Shown here piece after piece: positions 11,601 through 21,895 of a stretch of DNA of 24,493 nt. The notes below the pieces were generated by a model. It did no database searches. It was not told the DNA's origin and saw only the letters and a list, made by a program, of their open reading frames with translations. Numbering within the stretch: the stretch's first letter is position 1; each line of letters opens with the position of its first letter. Both the position numbers and the translations under genes were made by a program. The stretch spans positions 13,853-38,345 of the forward strand of contig WELB01000071.1 in NCBI GenBank assembly GCA_009602725.1, read 5' to 3'. The DNA is from Spirogloea muscicola (lineage: Eukaryota; Streptophyta; Zygnematophyceae; Spirogloeales; Spirogloeaceae).

Positions 11601-11881
11601 GAAGCGGAGGAGGTGGTGGAGGCGGAGCTTTCGGAGGCGGGGGCGGAGGTTATGGAGGCGGCGGCTTCGGAGCTGCAACGGGTGGCGGTGGCAGTGGGAG
11701 TGGCAGTGGCGGGGGAGGTGGAGGCCAGAATTGCTTCAAGTGCGGGCAAGGAGGCCACTGGGCAAGGGACTGCCCCAACCAAGGCAGCGGAGGCGGCGGC
11801 TACGGTGGCGCTGCATTGAAGAGCGGCGATGGCTACGGTGGCGGTTATGGAGGTGCCCGGCAATACGGGGCAGGTTTCTAG
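8618..11881 (+). CDS. RPA1: Replication protein A 70 kDa DNA-binding subunit with two CCHC zinc knuckles
   Basis: The large subunit of the nuclear single-strand DNA-binding trimer used in replication, repair and recombination. Exons 8618-8886, 9238-9981, 10197-10404 and 10565-11881 join in phase to 845 residues. The start has a strong context (GCCGCCATGG). Residues 1-90 are the RPA70N fold ([26 protein letters not shown]). A Gln/Pro/Gly linker follows, then DBD-A ([20 protein letters not shown]), DBD-B ([13 protein letters not shown]) and DBD-C with its zinc ribbon C-x8-C-x13-C-x2-C at residues 521, 530, 544 and 547. A Gly-rich tail carries two CCHC knuckles, at about 730-743 ([14 protein letters not shown]) and 797-810 ([14 protein letters not shown]). 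Plant RPA1 isoforms of the C/E type also have CCHC motifs; the animal protein does not. Exon 2 could include alternative splicing, but nothing requires it. Confidence 0.95.
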
Positions 11882-12139
11882 GACTAGCTGATAGCAACAG
11901 GTTGTAGAGGTGCAAGGATGTACAGAAGACAGTGTCAGACCATTCTTTAGTCACAGCTCCCACACGGCCTCCAGCAAAGAAGGTCCTTTTGCCGTCACAC
12001 AGCGCTGCAGCAGCCTCGCTGTCTTGCTCGACATTCTGGCGCCTGGGGGTGACGGTACTTGCATGATGCTTCCCCACAGCATATCTTGCTCGGTGCATGC
12101 AAGGCGGCTGCTTCCAGGAAGGGCAAGTCACTTCTCAAT
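11882..12139. other. Convergent intergenic spacer
   Basis: The RPA1 stop (11881) and the helicase stop (12140 on the opposite strand) face each other across 258 bases. Both 3' UTRs must share this space, so overlapping transcripts are likely. I see no separate gene or clear terminator. Confidence 0.6.
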
Positions 12140-15100
12140 CTAGAGGGTGACACGCCAGGCAGAGCCCTCGGACTCCTCAGAAAACATGCTGTCCCTGTGG
12201 CCCATGCCAAGCAGCGAGAGCTCAGCCAGCCGCTCCAGCGCGCTGCCTATCTCCTCGTCACAGTCCTCGTCAGCTTCACCAGCATTCAGGGTGGAGGATC
12301 CCCAGGTAGCCTTCACGTGCGCTGCGTTGGGGGACTCTGATCGGCACCCTGCATTGTCCGTCTTGCATTTGCCTGGTATGTCGGCAGAGGCATACAGATG
12401 CAGGTGGTGACGGCCAGTGCCCTCGTATGCGTCCCGTGCGATGCAGTAGCGCAGCAGCTCCCGCCAGTTCGCGTCTTGGTATAATGCAACAGGATGTCCA
12501 AGCACCACAAGCAGGGCCTGCAGGCGCATCTTTCCAAGCACATGTTGGCACAACCTCTAAGAAGAAGCAGAGAGTGTTCCCAGGTCGTTGACTAATATGC
12601 AGGTAACCCACTTGACCTTTCACTCTGTGGCTAGTAACAGCTGCTAGACCAATTGAATCTGATGAGCTATTGATGGGCGCTCCCTTGGGTGTCGTCAGCA
12701 CCCAATCCTCCAAATATGATGACCTATGCAAATCTGGTGCTGCCAAAGGATAAACAAGGACATTGAACCTTAGCTCGCGTGATGGCAACGTTGAAGCGCT
12801 TAGCATTGCCCAGGATGCCCGCCTGCGAGTCCTCGCCATCGTCAAGGGGTAGTGTGCTGACTGTTGATATGAATATAATTCTCTCCTCTTGGCCCTGCGA
12901 TCATGTTGCCACTTTTGTCAGCTCCCTTGGGAGGCATGCCCAATCATCTCCCACTACAAGTAGATCAAGGGAGAGCTTCCCGACATTGTATCGTGACAAG
13001 GTTATACTGAGGGCTCAGCATGTGACCTTCATACTGTTGAGCCGTCACGGTTTGTGCCGACGAGCTAGAATAACAGCTTATCCAGTTCCTTGACAACTTA
13101 GATTGCAGAGAATGTATGCAACAAATGACCTGGTAATCGTCAACCGTGCCAACTCGCACTCCTGCAAGCTGTCGCTCCCTCAGCAACAAGCGAATCCGTC
13201 GGACCTGCATCAGAGAGGTCGTCAGGCAAGCAAGCGGACTCTGAAACATCTTGCTGTGCTATGAATCAGCATGTCAAAGGAGCTGGTCAGATCAAGTTAC
13301 AGCATTCAACCTGCTTGCGATAGGGGGTCATGACGCCTATGTCGCCGATAGTTGCATTTCCGCTTGCTAGCAGCCCCTCAACCAAGTCCACGAGTCGGGT
13401 GGCTTCCACAGGGTTGAAGTAAGATGGGGAGTCGCCATCCTGCACTTGAGTGCCCTGGACTTCGACAAAAAGCATCGGGAATGACCTCCCACATAACTCC
13501 GCCCAGCCTGTAGGTGGCTCAACTGCTGAGGCCTGCAATGTATCGATGTTGAGCAAAACGAGGGTGAATCTCTTCGGTCCCTTGAACACAGCAATGAAGC
13601 ATGAGCACTCTTTGGCCTCTTCAAATGCCACTGTAAGCATTATGCAGGTGAGGGCTTGAGGTCCAAATTGGTTGACAAGTGTGATAGTCATCATTATGCT
13701 TCATTTTGCAGTGCTCCGCCGCAGTTCTCAACGATCTTGGGGCTGAACTGTCACAGACCTACCTTGGCGCAGGCAATGAGCTCGTCATCATAGAACATCC
13801 TTGAAGGCAGCTCCAATAGCTGCACCATGTGATACAACCCAGGCGTCAGATGTTGGCCCTCAGGTTGAGCGCAATCTGTTGCCAGCATCTTGCTCGGTCT
13901 GAGGTGTAGGATTGAAGGCTGCTGTGGACCTGATCAACTCCATCTTGCATTGCCAACATGTTATGCAGTGCATCAGCACTTGACCAGCATAAGTGAATGG
14001 CATTTGCTGCTGTTGCTGCAATGGTTCATCACTGTGCAGCAATGAGCACCTTGCTGTTGGCCCTGTAGTTCTTCACGAGCTTTGCCTCATTCTTCCCAGG
14101 AGCAGTCTTCTTAGTAAGCACAATCTTCTCCAGCAAGGACAGTCCAAAGCCTGCCCTTCTCGCCTCCTCAGAGTGCACCTAAAAAGGCGACTTGTCAAAG
14201 GAGAGGTCAGGGTGCAAGAATTAAGAATGATGATGCCATCCTAGGTGTCAAGTCAGAAGCTCTCAGAAGGGGTCACGTCCACTTGTTGTGGCACATGCAA
14301 GACTTGCAATGTTGCTTCATGATCATCCTGCCGCCACTTCATGCATGTCATTGCAAGCGCAGAGCTGATGAGAATCTCCGAATAAAGAAATGCAAGACCT
14401 GCACTTTGGCAAGTATCCACTCACCACAGGGCCGAGCTGACAAGGATCCCCGCACAAGAGGATGCGTGTCCTACAGTTGGCAAGTGTGAGGGGGATCAAT
14501 GTCTCTGGAATAAGAGCCTGTGCATACTAGTCGGGCGGTTAGACATTCTCAGAGAAGGAACCTTATGCTGACCAACAAGAGTGCATGCAAGCAGCTGTAA
14601 TGCTCGAAGGTGCTGCGCTTCTTTGGATGTAGTCACAAGCAAGCTACTACCATAAGGCTGTCTTGCACAGCACAGCAGGCAATCTCCCATTGCTCTGCAC
14701 AGCAAGCTGTATCTAAGCACAAATACCTGACCAGCTTCGTCAATGAGTATGTGGGAGAAAGAAGCTCCGGATGGGCACAGCAACAAGGAATGGAGCAGAG
14801 CAGCAGAGGCACAGGTGCAGATGATAATCCTGAATTGTTCTGGATTAGATTTGAGGTCAAAGAGACCAAGTTGCTCATTGTAACAGCAGAAATTCGGCCC
14901 ACCAGATCGCCTGTATGCAAAAGCATAGCTCAGATAGGCTGTCTGTCCAAATTTCCTCCCAGCAACAGATTTCCATGAACTGGCTTAGAAAGAGGCGCCT
15001 CATTTGGGTTGGGCTGTCAGAGATGCAGAACAAAGAGAAATCCACAAAATGGAACGTGCAGGTTGTCCAGGATTCCCAGGACAGCCATCATGAGAGATCC

Positions 15101-18100
15101 ACCCTGTAGTAGTAGCAAAAGCGGTGAAAGAGCCTTGACAAGCTAATGAATCATGGGTTGCTACCCAATGACATCGTCCTTGACTGAGGCCGCCAGTCGG
15201 CGTGGATCAACCAAGCGCCACATAACATCTGGAGAGATACCACCCTGGGTCGCCACTCCGCTGCAAAAGAAGGTAATGTCAGACCTCGCTGTATTCATGA
15301 ACATGTATATGATGTAAATGCATACCAGAGATGATGCTCATACTTTCGTGGCAGCCTCCTATTCCAAGCTATACTCTGTCCTGATAAATTTGAACAAGGT
15401 GCCCGACAGAGCAAGCATGTCTCTCCTCTCGACATTCAGACTCGTGGAGGAAACATGCCAACAAATGTAGCAACTGCCCATCTGTGCAGGTGACACCAGT
15501 CACAAAAATGACAAGAAGTACCACAGGTGGGGCTTTACTAACAAGGTGCTGATTCCAAAGAAGATCCAATTGTTACTGCTGGTTATAGCGCCAACTGAAA
15601 CCTGAACTAGATGACTACTCATGCTGACCTGCAAAGGATGTCTGCTGCATAGTTGGAGGGCGCACAGGCACATATTCTGGCTGTAGAATCTTGACGCAAA
15701 ATCTGCAGTATGCATTCTACAACCTTCACGACGGATTTTGCCAGGTTATAGTTAGTCAGTCTCCTTCCTTTAGTTGATCAATCTCCTTCCTTTGGTTGAT
15801 CCATGGGGCCCTCACTGGCCATGATGTCATGAATACGGAATCAAAAGATTGCAAGCCCTTCCGTGTCAAGATTTGCTTTCAAAAGGCACCAGATTGTAAA
15901 GAAGAGTCAATGACCTACTGTTATGGTCTTGCCAGTGCCAGGTGGCCCAATCATGGTACATGGGCCTGAGCCGTGGGAGGCCTCCAGGAGCATCCTTACT
16001 GCGCCAATCTGCTCTTCATTCAGCACCTCATTGATCTGACAGCCAGCATAAAACTGGAATAGGCTGTATGCATGTTCTGATCTGTGCAATCAATTAGGCA
16101 AATGATAGTCAAGACGTCTTCATTTGAGTGCGATTTCGAGATTGTAGACACCGCCCAGCATCACGCTTAGGGAAAGAAGTCTTACCAGCTGCAGTGGCTC
16201 CCCTGCCTTCAAGAGTCTTCTGCAAACACGATGGACTGTGAACATGAGCACTGGCAAGGCAAAGCATCTTCAGTTTCGTGCTTTCCACTCTGCAGAATGT
16301 GGGAGGTCTGCCTAGCAGGTGACAATTTCTCGGGTAATCACCTCAGGCTGTCACCTCTGTCTGCGGGTTTGTTATCTGTCAGGTCTTGCGTCTGCGGACA
16401 AAGTTTATCCTGGGCTTCTTCTACCTCGCAGTGGCAAGGCAGAAGTGTGACCTGACACGACCTGGCAGCGCTTATGGCAACATGCATCCGCTGCCAAGCA
16501 AGGACACGGTAAAATCAGCTCTTTGTTGGTATTGTTACCTGCAAGGTAATAGAAACTAAGGGTAACACCCATTCACAATGAGTGGTATATCTGACCTTGA
16601 CTTCATTGACACAAGTGCTGGCCATTTGTGGGTTCCCAGGAGAAGGATTCATTCACCTCCAGTGCAAGACAATCAAAGCTGAAGCGGACATGGACTAGTT
16701 CATGCTCCAGCGAACGGACAGAAGAGTTGAAAGCCTCCGTTAAGCGCAAGTACAGCTGAACACAGTCAGGACAGCCACCAAGGTATCAGAAATTTTCTTC
16801 TTGCTGAAAGTCACAGCTTGGTGCCATACTCTTCTCATCTCCTCCTTTGACTTATTTATGTGGACCGTTGCCCTATACAGGTTGCGAATCTTTCTAAGAA
16901 TATGGGCATCACCTGTGGAGTATTCCGGAGGTCTACTGCCTGTACAGTAGCACCACGTTCAATGAAGGGAAGCCGAGCAAGGCGTACGTACACCACATCT
17001 CCTCTCAATACTGCTGGCCTGTTTTCTAGCAGGCCAGGTACCTTCCAAAGAGGAAGTAAAAGATATGTCAGCGTCGCTCCTAAAGTCAGTACCTGCCTCA
17101 AGTCAGGAGGTGCTTGGGGAAGCTGTCCCTGCCTGGAGCAGGTACACGAGCTTGTTTGAAGCAAGCGGCATCCGCTGGAGATGATGCACGTTGAACATGT
17201 CGTAGGCCCTGATGTCAAGTTGTATGGCAGCCTCCTCGAGCTTCAGTTGATTTGACAGCTGCAAAGGGCAGCTCCTTTGTAGTCAAAGCAATGCTTCGCT
17301 AGGGACGCAACAAGCTGGGGGTCAAGGTCACCATCAAGCTTCTGCAAGTTGACTTGGAAAACGTCATGGAGCAAGAGAAGGTCATTTCATCAACAAGCAG
17401 CAAGCCTGAGAAATACCTCATCCAGTTGCTTATGGAGACAGCCACACTTTTGCCGGCTGCTTCCGTGGGGAGCTGGCAAAAGGGTGACGTTGCTGGGGCC
17501 CCTGTTGACTTGCAATGGCGCATGAAGAGGCCTCGAAAAGGCCTGCAGAACCACCTGCCGATGGTAGCTGGCCATCCATGGCAGCATCTCCGGAGGGTGC
17601 GCCACTGAGAACTGGACAGGGGGCTTGTCGAAGAGGTACTTCAGGGAGGCCGGGAAAAAGGGCTTCGCTTCCTTGCTGCGCGCAGAAGAATGAGTAGCGG
17701 CTGCAGCATCAGCAAAAGCAACAGATGAACCTGCGGCCGTTCACCGAGAGCATAGCTGGATGAACAGCAGCATGATGATCTCTGCACCTTAGGAAGGAGT
17801 CCACCTCCGCGGCATTGCGAGCGATAAGTGCAGTGACCCTGCGCCCCACAATGCAGAGAGCCTCGGAAGACCGTGGAGAGGAGTTGCTGGCAACTGTCGG
17901 GGGCGGGCACAGGGCGAATGTCAAGAGCAGCCACTGCTGCAGGAAGGCTGCCTCCTGGGGCGCGCACAGCAGCTCCTGTGGTGCACACCCATATCTATAA
18001 GCTTAGACTTAAGGCAGCTGCCAGTCGCAGCAGTTTGAGCATGGAGCTGATGCACAAGCCCCTTAGGACATGAATGTCGGATGCTCTACTGAAGCCCCCA

Positions 18101-18670
18101 TCCTGTAACCCTCGATCCTGGACTATTGGCTGACGGCGTCCTGCCCCAATTGACTGCGCCCTGCCCTGCCGCAGTACAAGGCAGTGCAGGCACGCCAGCG
18201 CTGCCAAGACTGCGGGATGAGAGCCTGGACGAGAGCGCGAGCACGAGCTGGGTGGTACTTACGATGATAACTTGATACTCTGAACGGGGCGGCAGGAGCA
18301 CAGCTCGGCCGGCACCTCGTTCGCTTGGCCTGGCAAGGCCGTGGTCGTCGTGGATCGACGTGGTGGCGCCCAGAGACGGCAGCAGCCGCAGGTCCAGCAG
18401 CAGCGCTGGCACGCTGCTGCAGTTGTGCACTGACAAGGACCGGAAGTATGATGGCGCAGCGGAGCTGGTGTCACTGCTGGGCAGCAGCGGCCCCCGGAAG
18501 CCGGGGAGGAATGGGGCGGCGCCTTCCTGGGCAAAGGCGGCAGCGCGCTTGACGCCAAAGTCCACGCTGTGCGAGAGCACGATGGGGCCGCCCGCCTGCA
18601 TGAGCTGCATGGCCACCGGCATGGCCGTCAGACGACCCACGTCGTGACCGCAGAAGGAATGGCAGCGCAA
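12140..18670 (-). CDS. SDE3: SDE3/MOV10-type superfamily 1 RNA helicase, many exons, 5' end provisional
   Basis: A UPF1-like 5'-3' RNA helicase; plant SDE3 and animal MOV10 act in RNA silencing and transposon control. Exons that join in phase on the minus strand: 17258-17148 (LKLEEAAIQLDIRAYDM), 17041-16913 (VPGLLENRPAVLRGD), 16755-16657, 16490-16462, 16081-15919 (motif I, GPPGTGKT), 15723-15629 (motif Ia, CAPSNYAAD), 15260-15165, one ending 14727 (motif II, IDEAGQ), 14517-14425 (GDPCQLGPV), 14178-14050 (VKNYRAN), 13819-13763, 13532-13311 (GVMTPYRKQ), 13204-13130, 12894-12769 (GQEERIIFISTVST, RFNVAITRA) and 12517-12140 (ALLVVLGHP, stop 12140-12142). The piece between 15165 and 14727 is unresolved. 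N-terminal coding is visible at about 18670-18263 (beta-rich, SVHNCSSVPALLLDL, then a GTAAGT donor), 17994-17788 and 17700-17540, but order and start are uncertain. An upstream start near 18800 (MADHEARLLAAI) is possible. Confidence 0.88.
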
Positions 18671-18735
18671 GGCTGGGCAAGGCTAGACAAGGCAAGGCAG
18701 AGCAAGGCTGGACAAGGCAGGGCGGCGCAAAGGCG
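18655..18735. repeat. Short degenerate tandem repeat (GGCAAGGC type)
   Basis: About 80 bases of imperfect repeats of AAGGC(T/A)(G/A)GGCAA and AGACAAGGC. They lie just upstream of the provisional helicase start on the minus strand, probably in an intron or the 5' UTR. Confidence 0.7.
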
Positions 18736-18910
18736 CACCGCTTGGGGGCCAGCGCGGATGGCGGCCAGCAGGCGCGCCTCGTGGTCGGCCATGGCCCCCG
18801 CCGCCCATGCTGGCAGCTCCGTGGCGGCTGCCTGTGGCGGGCTCGGGTACAGGTCCAGGCTCATCCCCGCGACCGGGCGGGGCATGGCCTCCTCTAGAGC
18901 TCGCCGTGCT

Positions 18911-19060
18911 TGCCGAGCGAGGCCCTGCGGAGCCGCGGTGAAGGATCTGGGCCTGCCAGCCTTCACCTGCGACTGCGTGAGGCCGAGCATGCAGCACCAC
19001 ACAGCAAGTCCCCTGGCTGTCTCATCACAGTCCTTGGAGTGAGGCGAAGGGTTCTGGAGC
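18911..19060. other. Junction between the helicase 5' region and the LINE nest
   Basis: About 150 bases that fit neither the helicase nor the LINE consensus clearly. A minus-strand frame continues (ALEEAMPRPVAGMSLDL) and could be helicase 5' exon. A plus-strand frame enters the LINE remnant at about 19070. The border is not sharp. Confidence 0.35.
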
Positions 19061-19069
19061 AGGTGCCAG

Positions 19070-20321
19070 TTCCTGTCAGTCTCCTGCAGCGGTCAATGGC
19101 ACACGCCCTGGATCTGCATGCTGGTCGTGCTTTGGCTGCAGCCTCTGGCTGCAGACAGGCTACCGGGAGACTAGTTTCTCCAACCTGCGGTTGCTGGGCC
19201 CAGGTGGCTTCGTCCATATCTGGACGATTCCTCCTTGGGCAACAACGTGTGTTGGCGCCTCACATCAGTAACGTGGTTCAGGGGAGTCTGCCCTTCCAAG
19301 TGACTCCCAAAGCATGCCAACAGGACCTCTTTGCCGCATACCCGCCTCTGGTAAATGAGCCTGTTAGTTTTGCTGCCTGGGCTGACGTTTCTGATGTCAA
19401 GGCTCAATCGCGATTTTCCCGTGCTGCAGACGAGCAACCACTGGAGCATCTCCGGAGTCTCCTCCAAGGAGATGCTCGAGGCCAGGCTCGGCTCCTATCT
19501 GTTTCGTTGGGAGCGTCTGAGTGGCTCCGCGCTTTGCCTTTGCATGCGGGCTTGCGGATGGAGAATGCTTTGTTTTGCGATGCTATGCGCCGCCGTCTTG
19601 GCTTGCCATCCCTGTGCTTGGCAGGGGTGACCCAATGTGAATGTGGGCTTATTGAGCATGATGCATTGCTCATGGGTGACCACATGCTCAGGTGTGCCAA
19701 AGGCAGTGAGCGCACGGGCTCCCACAACCTCCTACGTGACGCCATGTATGGCATCGTCAAGGAGGCGGGATATTAAGTGGCGTTGGAGAGCACTGGGGTT
19801 ATGCCCATCCAACTCCGCAATGGAGTCCCTCGGACGAGGCGTGTCGATCTGGTTGGCGTCCCCCTGGGAGGTGGCAAGCGACTCCTCATGGACGTTGTCC
19901 TCACCGACAGCTTCCGAACGAAGGGCCCCATCACTTCTGAGACCGGCCATGCTGTGAAGGTGGCCGAACGGAAGAAGCTGCACAAGTACAAGCCACCCGG
20001 CGGGTAATACCTTTTACCCCCTGGCCATGGACATCCATGGGTGTTACGGGGGTCGGTGGTACTCATTACTTTCGCTGCTGGCCTCTCAAGCTGACCAGCG
20101 GCGCCGGGAACAGGGTGCTGCCCTTCCCGGTGGCTCGGTGCCTTTGGGTCTTGTTTCCTGCTACCGAATGCGCTTATCTATGTGCCCTACAGCGGTCCCA
20201 GGCGACTGCCTTGCATCGCCGGGCTGGTCGCGCCCTTGCAGCAGCCTCTGGCTTGCGCAGCGGGGTTGCTCTTCCTCCCCTCAGCTCATCTGACTTCCTA
20301 CTTTTGACACGGGGGTATTGA
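19070..20321 (+). pseudogene. LINE protein 3' half: RT C-terminal region, CCHC-like finger and endonuclease domain, broken
   Basis: The longest retroelement remnant. First comes an isolated piece of endonuclease C-terminus (LLQRSMAHALDL, AGRALAAASG, about 19075-19155). Then comes an RT C-terminal region (GASEWLRALPLHAGLRM) and a finger at 19636-19695 in the pattern C-x1-C-x12-H-x3-C. GSERTGSHNLLRDAMYG follows. A TAA stop after EAGY (19774-19776) replaces the lysine of other copies. The endonuclease domain continues in frame (RRVDLVGVPLGGGKRLLMDVV) to about 20005, shifts frame before PLAMDIHG, shifts again near ECAYLCALQRS, and ends LLLTRGY with its stop at 20319-20321. One stop and two frameshifts make it non-functional. 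It belongs to the LTRGY family. Confidence 0.85.
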
Positions 20322-20419
20322 GGGCGCCCTGTCTGCCTAGCCTTTGGCTCCGTCATGAACACCTGTATGCATCTGGCTGGCATTTCACAGCCGATTCTTT
20401 CATATCAGCAGCCGCATTC
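20322..20419. other. Sequence following the LTRGY stop
   Basis: This begins with the position of the LINE 3' UTR, but the usual hairpin is not found in this orientation. The UTR is probably truncated before the minus-strand fragment begins. Confidence 0.4.
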
Positions 20420-20670
20420 AAAAAACCTGCGGCTGCTTAACAGAAGAGAGAAACAAAAGAGCTCCTCCAATTGACGGCAATGGTTGTGAGAGGCCAGCCC
20501 AAAGAGGAAGGTGCTCGCCCATAGAGAAGAGGGGCTGGCAAACCCAAAAAAGAATGGACAACGTCCAAAGCCCAAAAAAGGGGTGCCGAAAAAGGACTAC
20601 ACTACAAAACACGAGACGATGCAGAGGGGAAGCTCAGTAACCGCGAGTGAGCAACATCAAGTCAGAGTCA
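20420..20670 (-). mobile_element. LINE 3' fragment, LTRGY family, degenerate hairpin
   Basis: The minus strand reads SDLMLLTRGY with a stop at 20634-20636. The UTR with the GGAC-N-TTGTCC block follows, then a hairpin that lost part of one arm (plus strand GGGGCTGGCAAACCC at 20531-20545) and the signature at about 20513-20523. A second half-tail (GGCCAGCCCAAAGAGG) lies at about 20493-20508. The arm loss suggests the copy can no longer be recognised as a template. Confidence 0.75.
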
Positions 20671-20679
20671 TCAGCCCAA

Positions 20680-20940
20680 AGGAATGTACAAGAAGAAGCT
20701 CGCAATTCAAGAAGATGGCTGGGAAAGGAACAGCTCTCAGATTGACATCAGTGGCTGTGAGAGAAGTGGCTCTCCCAATCGGGGCAAGGGTTGTGAGAGC
20801 GAGCCCGAAAAAAATTTGACTAGATTTAAAGGGGCCAAAGTACAAAGGGGCCAGAAGCGTAATCTTGCAGTGGCTGTGAGAAGAAGTGGCTGTGAGAGGC
20901 CAAGGTCCAAAGAGCCGAAAGGCGCCTAAACCACACAGCT
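20680..20940 (-). repeat. Second repeat block with GGCTGTGAGA motifs
   Basis: The motif GGCTGTGAGAG(A)AGTGGCT recurs at about 20751, 20872 and 20890, and a related GGTTGTGAGA at about 20483 and 20789. The piece GGCTCTCCCAATCGGGGCAAGG (20768-20789, given by position) is the inverse of a block at 6160-6182. A weak tail (GAGCCCGAAAAAAATTTG) is present, but no coding end. It looks like a different, older repeat family that shares the tail style. Confidence 0.5.
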
Positions 20941-20967
20941 ATGGATGAGACCACAGCGGGGAGGAGC

Positions 20968-21110
20968 TTAGTAATCCCGGGTTAGCAGCAGCAAATCGTT
21001 GTTAAGTGGCAGCTGGAAAAGAGAAGAAGGGCTCGCCCATGGAGGATAGAAGAATGTGCTCGCCCATAGAAAGGAGGGGCTGGCAGAAGCCAGCCAAAAA
21101 AGAATGGACA
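20968..21110 (-). mobile_element. LINE 3' fragment, LLTRDY variant, with composite tail upstream
   Basis: The minus strand reads PLNNDLLLLTRDY with a TAA stop at 20968-20970. Immediately 5' of it (higher coordinates) is a complete tail of another element: hairpin 21078-21095 (GGCTGGC, AGAA on the plus strand, GCCAGCC) and the doubled GGGCGAGC signature within 21028-21066. The arrangement matches 6815-6988, where a hairpin tail also directly precedes an LLTRGY end. Confidence 0.78.
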
Positions 21111-21200
21111 AAATCCAAAGAGCCACAACAGGTGCCAAGAAGAAGGGAAAACACACAGCTAGGCATCTAGACAACAAGACACGACGAGACCACAGGAAGC

Positions 21201-21372
21201 TCAATACCCGCGGGTGAGCAACATCAGGTCAGAGTAGCTCGAAGCTGGAAGATGCAGGCAGACGAGACCAGGAAGCGGCCGCGATAGCGCGGCCCGCGCG
21301 GGAGTGGACGGCATGAGCGAGGGAGCATTGAAGAAAGAAGAAAGTGCTCGCCCATAGATAGAAGGCGAGCGT
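21201..21372 (-). mobile_element. LINE 3' fragment, LTRGY family
   Basis: The minus strand reads ALSRPLPGLVCLHLPASSY and then SDLMLLTRGY, with a stop at 21201-21203. The SSYSDLMLLTRGY end is the same as at 6818-6860. A signature (ctcgcccatag on the plus strand) lies at 21348-21358, but its hairpin is missing and is replaced by the 41-base repeat at 21373. Confidence 0.75.
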
Positions 21373-21413
21373 GGCGCATGAATTGAAAGGGAGGCCAATT
21401 CAAGCCAATACAT
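21373..21413 (+). repeat. 41-base perfect repeat, copy 1
   Basis: Identical in the same orientation to 24408-24448. Both copies follow a GGGCGAGC signature (inverted) and a purine-rich spacer. Inside is an inverted repeat, TGAATTG (21379-21385) and CAATTCA (21396-21402), with a 10-base loop. Confidence 0.9.
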
Positions 21414-21489
21414 TGGTCAGGCAGAGTCGAGTGCAGACTAAACAAGGCTACATAACATGGAGACCTAATCTAAGGTACCTAAGGTGACA

Positions 21490-21895
21490 TTAGTACCCAC
21501 GGGTGAGCACAAACAAATCTGACAAGCTAACTTGGGGAGCTGAAGCGCCGCCGCGAAAGCCGGAGGCCTGACTTAGAGCGCGCCCTGCACGTTGATGAAG
21601 AGCCAATGCTTGCGAGCGCTGCAAACTAAGCGAGAGCCGCATTCTATAATATGCAACTAAGGCCTGCGGAATGCTGGAGTGGCCCAAGCTGCCCCCCCGA
21701 CTTCGACGACGCGCATCAACCAGCCGGGTCAGATGCTGGATCAGGGAGGACCATTTCACGCCGTAGCCTCCGTAGATATCCATGGCACACGGGTAAAGAT
21801 GGTCCCCTCGAGGATGATCATGGTAGTGCCGCTCCTTCTTGCGTTCCGCGCTGGACGTGGCCCAGCCAGACACGGTTGACGTGTGTGCGCCAGGC
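21490..21895 (-). pseudogene. LINE endonuclease C-terminus, LTRGY family
   Basis: The minus-strand frame reads SAERKKERHYHDHPRGDHLY, then PCAMDIYGGYGVKWSSLIQ, ALVAYYRMRLSLSLQRSQAL, AGRALSQASG and LFVLTRGY with a stop at 21490-21492. This is the second half of the endonuclease domain with its natural C-terminus, open throughout but missing everything upstream. It is joined at about 21895 to another endonuclease copy on the same strand. It is more diverged from the LLSRGY copies than they are from each other, so it probably represents an older family. Confidence 0.8.

Noticed and set aside
19070-20321. Domesticated LINE protein
   Set aside because: One in-frame stop and two frameshifts break the domain, with no sign of introns repairing them.
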